In this document: piece by piece, positions 35,338 to 43,800 of the stretch
Layout of the letters: the number at the start of each line of letters is the position of its first letter
How positions within the stretch are numbered: the stretch's first letter is position 1
Assembly: GCA_030016385.1 (NCBI GenBank)
Contig: JASEJN010000021.1
Span: 1 to 46,086 of the forward strand
From: Clostridiales bacterium
GTDB lineage: Bacteria > Bacillota > Clostridia > Clostridiales > Oxobacteraceae
Length of the DNA stretch: 46,086 nt
Direction of reading: 5' to 3'
Position numbers and translations under genes: made by a program
The notes under the pieces: generated by a model
The model's input: the letters and a program-made list of their open reading frames with translations, nothing else
What the model was told of the DNA's origin: nothing
Databases searched by the model: none

Positions 35338-35439
35338 CTGTCTATTCAAAATCTTCCTTAATAAATTTATAATCAAGTATATACGAGATATCTCGATGTT
35401 TTTAAAAATGAAGTAAATATTTTATTTTGACACAAGAAA

Positions 35440-35481
35440 TTGGTTGTTTTTTGTGTGATTTATGTTGCTTTTGGTTGTTTT
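35440..35481. promoter_or_regulatory. Paired direct repeats: candidate AraC-type operator
   Basis: TTGGTTGTTTT at 35440-35450 is repeated exactly at 35471-35481, a 31-bp step (three helical turns). The second copy abuts a possible -35 TTGAGC (35480-35485) with TTAAAT (35504-35509) 18 bp on. Apart from the terminator, the 35240-35538 gap contains this and a lone TTGACA (35427-35432) without a matching -10. Confidence 0.45.
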
Positions 35482-35538
35482 GAGCTATTCAAAGTTTCTA
35501 AAATTAAATTTAGACATCTATATTAAGGAGGGTATTCA

Positions 35539-37155
35539 ATGTTTAAAAAAGTAGTGTCTTTTTTCCTGGCAGTATTGATGCTTATGATGCTTCTGCCGGG
35601 ATGTTCCAAAAAAGCGAACAACAAAGATAACAGCAATTCAAATGCAACGGTAACTTCTACTTTTAAAGGGTATCCTATGGATAAGAAGGATACTAAACTT
35701 ACATGGTGGGTTGGTACAGGCTATACTCTGAATGCTGCCTATGGTAAAGCTTCGGATTCACCGTTCCATTCAGGGCTTGCCGAACAGCTTGGAGTAACGA
35801 TCGACTGGCAGTTTCCTACAGCAGGAACAGATGGGACTCAGGCATTCAACACGATGCTGGCAAGCGAAAAACTTCCGGATATTATTTTCTGGGGCCTTAT
35901 GTCAGATGCGGAGCGCTATATGGAAGAAGGAGTCATACGTGATCTGACAAAGGAAATGCCGACTTATTCACCGGCATACTACAAGTTCATTAAATCGAAT
36001 CCAACATATGATAAATTTATGAAGACAGACAGCGGGAAATATTATGGTTACGGGTTCTTCAGGGAGGACGGCGGCTGGAATGATAGTTACCAAGGGCCTG
36101 TAGTACGCAAGGACTGGCTTAAAGCCCAGAATCTTGAAGAGCCGAAGACGATATCCGACTGGGACAATGTTTTAAAGGTATTTAAAGATAAATACGGAGC
36201 GCAGTTTGCGGGACCATGGGACCGTTTTAAACAAGGCGGAATAAGCGGTGCTTTCGGCGCTTATGGAAGCATAAATACCATATATTATATAGATCCAAAT
36301 GGAAAAGTGCAGCTTGCTCAGGCTCAGCCTGAATGGAAGAACTACATGCAAAAGCTGAACGAATGGTGGAAAGAGGGGCTCCTTGACAAGGATATAATGA
36401 CAATGAACGATAAGATCGCCCAGAGCAAAGCTTTAAACGGCAAAACAGGCCTTTCATATACATCCATGGGCCAGTTGACCAACTGGATTAATGATGCAAA
36501 AAAGGCCAACAATGGTGCTGAATGGGCCGGACTTCAATATCCGACATCCGACGACGGCAAATTACCGATGATATTCGGCGGGTATGGAATCGGGACTGTT
36601 GTTGCAGTTGTTACTAAAAGCTGCCCTGATGATAAACTTGAAACTGCAATGCGCGCTTTGGATTATGCATATACTAAGGATGGCAATCTTTACTGGAACT
36701 TTGGCAAGAAGGGTGTTTCATGGGACTATAACAAGGATAACGAAGTTGAATATACAAAGCTTGTTACGGAAGACAAGGATGGTTTGAACAACGCAATTTC
36801 GAAATATGGCGGGTCCACTTGGGCTGGTTCCTGCATACAGGCGACAAGGATGCTTTATTTGAAGAATATCAAAGAGGCAATAGACGCAAACAATACATGG
36901 TATAATCCCAACAAGGATATAGCCGCAAAGTGGACGTATCCTGCAGCAGTCACATTTAAGACGGATGAAAGCAACCAGCTTGAGGAATTGCAAAATGCAA
37001 TCTCCACATATGCTTCGGAAACTGCGGCGAAATTCATTACAGGCCAGCAATCCTTCGATACATTTGACAGCTATGTAAAGAAATTGAACGATATGGGATT
37101 GGAAAAAGTTCTTAAAATCCGCCAGGATGCTTATGATAGATTTTCTAAGCGTTAA
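35539..37155 (+). CDS. Lpl-type oligosaccharide-binding lipoprotein, first copy
   Basis: 538 aa. Lipoprotein signal MFKKVVSFFLAVLMLMM, then LLPGC as lipobox. The mature part is a large family-1 solute-binding protein (about 515 aa) of the LipO/LplA type that accompanies LplB/LplC permeases and serves complex oligosaccharides. The ATG has AAGGAGGG nine bases upstream. It is followed by two permease genes and a second, related binding protein. The ligand is probably the product of the large lyase encoded at 40861 (inferred). Confidence 0.9.
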   Translation: MFKKVVSFFLAVLMLMMLLPGCSKKANNKDNSNSNATVTSTFKGYPMDKKDTKLTWWVGTGYTLNAAYGKASDSPFHSGLAEQLGVTIDWQFPTAGTDGTQAFNTMLASEKLPDIIFWGLMSDAERYMEEGVIRDLTKEMPTYSPAYYKFIKSNPTYDKFMKTDSGKYYGYGFFREDGGWNDSYQGPVVRKDWLKAQNLEEPKTISDWDNVLKVFKDKYGAQFAGPWDRFKQGGISGAFGAYGSINTIYYIDPNGKVQLAQAQPEWKNYMQKLNEWWKEGLLDKDIMTMNDKIAQSKALNGKTGLSYTSMGQLTNWINDAKKANNGAEWAGLQYPTSDDGKLPMIFGGYGIGTVVAVVTKSCPDDKLETAMRALDYAYTKDGNLYWNFGKKGVSWDYNKDNEVEYTKLVTEDKDGLNNAISKYGGSTWAGSCIQATRMLYLKNIKEAIDANNTWYNPNKDIAAKWTYPAAVTFKTDESNQLEELQNAISTYASETAAKFITGQQSFDTFDSYVKKLNDMGLEKVLKIRQDAYDRFSKR

Positions 37156-37190
37156 ACGCATCAAATCTTAGATGTCAGGGGGAAGAAATA

Positions 37191-38156
37191 ATGGCAAATG
37201 AAAACTTAACAGGAGTTTCAGCAGAAGTTTCAATAATAAAAAAGCAATCGCTAAGACATACACTTGGCCGGGATTTTAAGATAAATAAGTATAAATATTT
37301 GATAATACTGCCGGTTATAGTATACCTTATATTGTTCGCATACAAGCCTATGTACGGTTTAATTATCGCATTCAAGGAATACAGACCGGCGATAGGGATA
37401 CAAGCCAGCAAATGGGTGGGCTTCAGATATTTCAAGCAGTTTTTTAATGATGTATTCTTCTGGCGCTTGATTAGAAATACTTTTTCAATAAGCGGACTGG
37501 ATATATTATTTGGCTTTCCGGCACCTATCATTCTCGCGCTTTTCATAAACGAGATTAGGGTCACCTGGTTTAAGCGTACGGTACAGACAATTACCTATAT
37601 GCCATATTTCATTTCTCTGGTTGTTATGTGCTCGCTGGTTAAGATTTACTGCCAGAGCAACGGCATTTTTTCACAGATTGCCGTTGCCCTCGGCGGCAAA
37701 GCAGATAACCTGCTCATGAACGGCAAGAATTTTTACACGATATATGTTGGCTCAGGCATATGGCAGCATATAGGATGGGGTTCGATTATTTATCTTGCTG
37801 CCCTTTCAGGTATCGACCAGCAGCAGTATGAAGCAGCCAGGATTGACGGAGCCGGCAGGTTCAAGCAGATGTTTTATATTACAATACCGGGCCTTATGCC
37901 TACCATAGTTATTTTGTTTATCTTGCGTATGGGCGGCATTTTAAACGTCGGCTTTGAAAAAATCCTCCTTCTTTATTCCGAGTCTACTTATAATGTTGCG
38001 GATGTCATATCGACGTATGTTTACCGTAAAGGTATACTCAATGCGCAATACAGCTATAGCACTGCAGTGGGCATGTTCAACTCGGTGGTCAATGTAATTT
38101 TTCTGCTTCTGGCAAACCATTTAGCAAAAAAAACTACCGATTTGAGCCTGTTCTAA
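37191..38156 (+). CDS. Lpl-type sugar ABC transporter permease (LplB-like)
   Basis: 321 aa, six membrane segments. It opens with a cytoplasmic stretch of about 36 residues ending KINKYKYLIILPVIVYLILF, typical of LplB/YteP. The coupling loop is QYEAARIDGAGRFKQMFYIT followed by IPGL. The ATG lies behind GGGGGAAG. It pairs with the next permease 16 bp downstream. No ATPase gene is nearby. Confidence 0.93.
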   Translation: MANENLTGVSAEVSIIKKQSLRHTLGRDFKINKYKYLIILPVIVYLILFAYKPMYGLIIAFKEYRPAIGIQASKWVGFRYFKQFFNDVFFWRLIRNTFSISGLDILFGFPAPIILALFINEIRVTWFKRTVQTITYMPYFISLVVMCSLVKIYCQSNGIFSQIAVALGGKADNLLMNGKNFYTIYVGSGIWQHIGWGSIIYLAALSGIDQQQYEAARIDGAGRFKQMFYITIPGLMPTIVILFILRMGGILNVGFEKILLLYSESTYNVADVISTYVYRKGILNAQYSYSTAVGMFNSVVNVIFLLLANHLAKKTTDLSLF

Positions 38157-38172
38157 AGAGGAGGGATTTAGA

Positions 38173-39066
38173 GTGGCTAAAAGCAAGTTGTTAAAGAAAA
38201 CAAAAGGCGATATTATATTTGATACCATCAATATTATAATAATGCTCATACTATGCTTTATAACATTATATCCGATGTATTATGTATTGTGCGCTTCATT
38301 CAGCAATAATGTCAAACTTCTGGCTTCACCGGGGGTGCTCTGGTTTCCCAAGGGATTCAACCTTGGTGCGTATAAGCTGGCATTCAGACATCCGCTGCTG
38401 GTAAGCGGTTATAGAAACATTTTATTTATTCTGCTTGTATCCTTGCCAATTAACATTATATTGACACTATTTTGTGGATACTTTTTGGCTTCAAAGAATG
38501 TCTATTTTAAAAAACCCATTTTAGCGTTTATCATGTTTACAATGTTCTTCAGCGGAGGCATGATCCCCGGTTATCTGAATGTGCGTTCGCTAGGGCTTTA
38601 TAATTCACTGTGGGCTCTTATAATTCCCGGTGCACTTAGCATTTACAATTCGATCATCTGCAAAACGGCCATCGAAAGCATACCGGACAGCCTCATAGAA
38701 TCAGCGTATATCGATGGAGCCAACGATATAATGATCATTTTTAGGATCGTATTTCCGCTGATTATGCCGACCATCGCCGTGCTCCTTTTGTACTACGGCG
38801 TAGGGCACTGGAACAGTTGGTTTCCTGCATCCCTTTATATAAAGGATAACGAGAAACTTCCTATCCAAAATGTAATGCGTGCGGTATTGATCGCAAATTC
38901 GGATATTTTGAATTCGGCTGCTACGGAGGCCGATCAGGTAGATGATTTCTCGGAAACCATAAAGTATTCTGCGATCATCATCACGACTGTTCCTGTACTT
39001 TGCATATATCCGTTCCTGCAGAAATATTTTGTAAAAGGTGTTATGATAGGTGCGGTAAAAGGTTGA
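38173..39066 (+). CDS. Lpl-type sugar ABC transporter permease (LplC-like)
   Basis: 297 aa from GTG 38173 behind GAGGAGGG. Six membrane segments with the typical LplC/YtcP features: FITLYPMYYVLCASFSNN, the MFFSGGMIPGYLNVRSLGLY region, and the coupling loop LIESAYIDGANDIMIIFRIV. The C-terminus VKGVMIGAVKG matches the family. Second half of the channel with the preceding gene. Confidence 0.93.
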   Translation: MAKSKLLKKTKGDIIFDTINIIIMLILCFITLYPMYYVLCASFSNNVKLLASPGVLWFPKGFNLGAYKLAFRHPLLVSGYRNILFILLVSLPINIILTLFCGYFLASKNVYFKKPILAFIMFTMFFSGGMIPGYLNVRSLGLYNSLWALIIPGALSIYNSIICKTAIESIPDSLIESAYIDGANDIMIIFRIVFPLIMPTIAVLLLYYGVGHWNSWFPASLYIKDNEKLPIQNVMRAVLIANSDILNSAATEADQVDDFSETIKYSAIIITTVPVLCIYPFLQKYFVKGVMIGAVKG

Positions 39067-39089
39067 TGGTGATTTAGTTCTATCGGAAT

Positions 39090-39186
39090 AAAAATCTAAG
39101 GTTATTGTGCAAAAATTATTGCTTCAATATTATAATAGAAACAGATGTTATTATATTGACGATTATGTACTTAACCTTAGATTTTT
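39090..39186 (+). terminator. Long-loop hairpin between the permease and second binding-protein genes
   Basis: AAAAATCTAAGGTTA (39090-39104) and TAACCTTAGATTTTT (39172-39186) are perfect 15-bp inverted arms around 67 nt, ending in a T-run (TTTTTTCTTG). It could be a terminator or attenuator; the loop is much longer than usual. A TATAAT (39131-39136) lies in the loop. Confidence 0.5.
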
Positions 39187-39222
39187 TCTTGTTTACTATT
39201 TACATAATGAGGAAGATTAGAT

Positions 39223-40824
39223 ATGAAAAGGAAGACTGTTAAATTACTTGCTATTCTGTTATGCGTCGTCATGACTGCAACTATAAGCAGTTGTAAAAAC
39301 AATAAAAGTGAGACTGCAAATAGTAAAAATCGATTGCCCGCAGGTGAAGTAACTTATCCGATTAAAACCAATGCTAAATTGACTTACTGGGTCAGCCTCG
39401 ATGCCAAGGCTGCTGCAAGTGCAAAAAACTTAGGGTATACGGAATTTGCAAAAGAGCTCAAAAAACAGACGGGAATAGATGTCGAATGGATACATCCTGC
39501 TCTGGGCCAGGAAAATGAAAATTTCAACATAATGGCATCTTCGAAAAATCTGCCCGATATAATTGAACGCGGTTTTTTGAATTATCCCGGTGGGCCCGAT
39601 AAAGCCATAGAGGATCATATAATATTAAAACTCAATGGTTTAATTGACAGGTATGCCCCGAATTACAAAAAGTATCTTATGAGTGAACCGGATTTGGGGA
39701 AACAGGTAAAAACCGATAGCGGAACTTTATATGGTTTCCCGTTTGTAAGGGGTACGGATATGAATTGCGTTTTCTACGGGCCTATAATGAGAGGTGACTG
39801 GCTGAATGACCTGAATCTTGAAATACCAACCACTATTGATGAATATGAAAATGTGCTGAAGGCGTTTAAGGATAAGGAAGGTGCTACCGCAGCTTTTACT
39901 CAGATTGGTACTGAGGATAACTTTATAACAGGAGCTTTCGGCATAAGCAAAGGCTGGTATATCGACGATAATAAAAAAGTGGCTTATGGGCCTGCAAGGC
40001 CTGAGTTTAAAGATTATCTGACCGTTATGAACCGATGGTACAGAGAGGGAATACTTGATAAGAATTTTGCATCAAATGACGAAGATGCGGTAAAGTCAAA
40101 TATGCTAAGCGGCAAATCCGGCCTCATATTGGGATACTCCGGAGGCTATTTGGCTACGCTTATGAATATCATGAAAGATAAAGATTCCAAATATGAATTA
40201 GTAGGAGCCCCTTATCCGACGCTTAAAAAGGGAGAGAAAGTCAAGTTTGCCAATAAGGATTGGAAATTCAACACAGTCACTGCAGCGATAACCCCTAACT
40301 GCAAAAACCCTGAATTAGCTATGAGACTTTTGGATTATGGATATTCTAAAAAAGGCAATCTACTATATAATTTTGGCATAGAAGGTGTAAGTTTCAAGAT
40401 GGTCAACGGATATCCGACATTAACGGATAATGTTATAAAAAATCCCGATAAATTATCCGTGGCAGAGGCAATAGCCAAATATTCAAGGGGTTCATATGTC
40501 GGCCCTTTCGTGCAGAGCAAAGAATTGGACGAACAATTTACCATGGGCATGCCGCAGCAAAAACAGGCTAAAAAACTTTGGGCACAGGCAGACCCTTATC
40601 CAAATAAATATCCCCTTGCGACATTCAACAGCAAAGAATCCCAGGAGATAGTAGGTATTGAAGCCCCTTTGAATGCCTATGCAAATGAAAATATTATAAA
40701 GTTCATAATGGGAACGGAACCTTTGAGCGATTTTGATAAATTCCAGGCTCAATTGAAAAAATTAAATATAGACAGGGCAATTGAAATAAGACAGGCATCG
40801 GTAGACAGATACAATAAAAGATAA
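39223..40824 (+). CDS. Lpl-type oligosaccharide-binding lipoprotein, second copy
   Basis: 533 aa, signal MKRKTVKLLAILLCVVMTAT followed by ISSC lipobox. Same family and length as the protein at 35539, with parallel motifs (LTYWVSLDAK; GKSGLILGYSGGYL; LAMRLLDYGYSKKGNLLYNF versus the first copy's TAMRALDYAYTKDGNLYWNF). Overall identity looks moderate, so this is an old duplication and perhaps a different ligand for the same permease pair. The Shine-Dalgarno is weak (GAGGAAG, 13 bases upstream). Confidence 0.9.
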   Translation: MKRKTVKLLAILLCVVMTATISSCKNNKSETANSKNRLPAGEVTYPIKTNAKLTYWVSLDAKAAASAKNLGYTEFAKELKKQTGIDVEWIHPALGQENENFNIMASSKNLPDIIERGFLNYPGGPDKAIEDHIILKLNGLIDRYAPNYKKYLMSEPDLGKQVKTDSGTLYGFPFVRGTDMNCVFYGPIMRGDWLNDLNLEIPTTIDEYENVLKAFKDKEGATAAFTQIGTEDNFITGAFGISKGWYIDDNKKVAYGPARPEFKDYLTVMNRWYREGILDKNFASNDEDAVKSNMLSGKSGLILGYSGGYLATLMNIMKDKDSKYELVGAPYPTLKKGEKVKFANKDWKFNTVTAAITPNCKNPELAMRLLDYGYSKKGNLLYNFGIEGVSFKMVNGYPTLTDNVIKNPDKLSVAEAIAKYSRGSYVGPFVQSKELDEQFTMGMPQQKQAKKLWAQADPYPNKYPLATFNSKESQEIVGIEAPLNAYANENIIKFIMGTEPLSDFDKFQAQLKKLNIDRAIEIRQASVDRYNKR

Positions 40825-40860
40825 ATGCTGTATCCATTTTAAAAATTTAGGAGGGATAAA

Positions 40861-43800
40861 GTGAGAAAGAAAAGATTTATGAGGCAAATCAGCAGATGCT
40901 TGGTTTTCATCCTTATATTGACGTTTACAGGAATGGGAAACATCATAGCGAAAGCAGATGAAATTCTGCAATCCAATGCGACGGCTCAGAATCTTATCTT
41001 AAATTCCGGATTTGAAACTGCAGGGTCAGGCACTAATGCAGCTGACAAATGGGGAACATGGAATAACACCAATACTGTATATTCACTTGACAGCGCTGTA
41101 TTTCATTCAGGGACAAAATCATTAAAGATCTCAACTACCTCCAGTGGAGGAGCAAATCAGCTAATCAATGTAGAAGCGGGAAAAAGCTATAGGCTTGGAC
41201 TATGGATCAAAGCCGATAAAGTTGCAGGCAAGGTAAGGTATAAGTTCAAGAGAAACGGTGTGTATGACAGTAGCTGGCAGTATACTCCCGGTAGCTCGGC
41301 TACAGATTGGACTTATATAGAAAATGTTATACAGATTCCGGGGGATGCCCAGCAGATACAAATAGAAGTCTATATGGCAGGCCAGGGTGCCGTATGGTTC
41401 GACGATGTAAGCTTTATAAAGCTGGTCCCCCTTCAGTCCATCAACTTTCAAAACGCCAGCATAAGCATGCAACCTGGTGAGACTATAGAGCCTCCGATAA
41501 TATATACTCCGGAAGATGCTACTAATAAAAATATTACGCTGGCCAGTTCAAATCAGGAAGCTGTAAGGATAGAGGACGGAAAGTTGGTAGCCATAAGCAG
41601 GGGAGCTTCCATAGTAACTGCATGGCCTGAGGATATATCGGCAGGAGCCGGAAAAAAGGAATTGTATGTCAGAGTAGGTGATGAAGAAGTACCTGTAGCC
41701 GGGATTTCCCTGGATAAGGAAAAAATAACTCTTACTCAAGGGGAAACGTACATGCTTAATACTATTTTCGAACCCGGCAATACTACAAGTGTGGATGTTA
41801 AGTGGACAAGCTCAAACACATCTGTAGCAACTATTGATAGCGGATTGGTCAAAACATTTGAACCTGGGACTGCAAGAATTACAGTAACTACAGATGAAGG
41901 CGGCTTTGCCGACTACTGTGATGTAGAGGTAGCAGCCAAAAACATAGTTGCAAATCCCGGATTTGAAGATACATATACAGATGATAACGGCACTCTTCTG
42001 GCCAGCGGATGGTCGGCATGGACAGCTCCCGGGCAGACGCCTTTCAATGTTTCTTTGGATTCAGCTAATAAGCACAGCGGGAATTATTCCGCAAAAATCA
42101 GCTCGGATGCCAACACAAGAGGAGCCTATACGCAAAATAATGTGCCTGCGCTTGCAGGAAAGACATACAAATTTTCTGCCTATGTAAAAACTGAGAATAT
42201 AGTAAAGGCAAATTCCGGTGATAAGGGGGCGGACATCAGAGTATGCATGTGGAAGTCAGGCGGCGGCGATGCTGCCTCTCCGGTATTTCTGGCGCCCACT
42301 ACATTAACGGGTAATAACGATTGGACATTGCTTGAAAAGGTCATAACCATACCTGAAAATGCTACGGCGGTAGGTATTCAATGTTATATTGGCGTAGCTA
42401 AAGGGACTGCCTGGTTTGACGATGCAAGGGTTGAGGAGTATATTCCGGTTAAGGGTTTAGAGATTTCATCCGGTTTTGGAGTAGTCAAGGTTGGAAGCAG
42501 CATAAACGTTACGGCAAAGGTAACGCCTGACAATGCAAATAATAAAAAGATAATATGGACGACGGAAAATCCGGATATTGCAGCTGTAAACGATGGAGCC
42601 ATAACCGGAATCAGCGAAGGCACGGCTGCAATTACCGCAACGACGGAAGAAGGCGGATTTTCGAGGGATTTCTTTGTCTATGTGTCCAATAGCGATATGG
42701 AGATTCTGCCGCCAAAGACATATGATTTTTCCGTAGATGAAGATGGGATGATAAATGGCAGTCTGGATAAAACCGATGAGAATGGTAACGCTTTTACGTA
42801 CACTGTATGTGAATATGCAGATAACGGACTGGCCAGAGTAAACAGCAACGGTGATTTTCAATATTCTCCGGACAAGAATTTTTACGGAAGCGATAAATTC
42901 AAAGTAATAGCTGCAAATGGAGCAGGGGGAATAGGCCAGCAAGATATAGATATTACCGTCAATGCTAAAAACGATGCTCCGTCATCCGGCGAGACCACTG
43001 TTGTGGTTGTGCAGGGAGATTCGGTAGAAGGCAGTGCTGATGCAGCCGATATAGATAAAGATGTTGTTACCTACACAATCAGCAGCAATCCGTCAAAAGG
43101 GACGGTGACGTTGACTTCAGATGGAAAATTTGTATACAAAGCCGGCAACGACAGCATTGGAGATGATGATTTCACGATCATGGCAAGTGATAGCAAAGGT
43201 GGAACGGCACCTTACAAGGTTAATGTATTCATATCGCCTAAAGGTGCAAAAATAATCGGTACTTTGAAATCGGTAAGCAAAGATAAAACGCATCCAAGGA
43301 TAGGTGCCGGCAGGCAAACATTTGACAACTTAAAATTATTGCTGCAAAATAATGATGAAAATATAACGAGATGGTTTGGAAATGTAAAGGCCGCTTCAGA
43401 TGTGATACTGACTCAGCCGCCAAAAGAATATGAACGCCCGGATGGGATCAGGCTTCTGGATGTAAGCAGGGAAGTCTTAAGAAGAGCAAGATACCTTTCC
43501 ATGACTTATTTGATGACGGGTGACAGCAAATATGCCGAAAGGCTGTGGACTGAATTGGATAAAGCAGGGAATTTCAAAGACTGGAATTCTTCTACGCATT
43601 TCCTCGATACCGCAGAGATGACAAATGCTTTTGGCATAGCTTATGACTGGCTCTACGATTACTGGAGCCCCGAGAGAAAGAGCTTCATAGTTGAAGCCAT
43701 AAAGGAAAAGGGGCTTATACCCGGTGTGAATGCGTATAATACGAATGGATGGTGGACAAAGGTCAACACCAACTGGAACGGGGTATGTAACGGAGGACTT

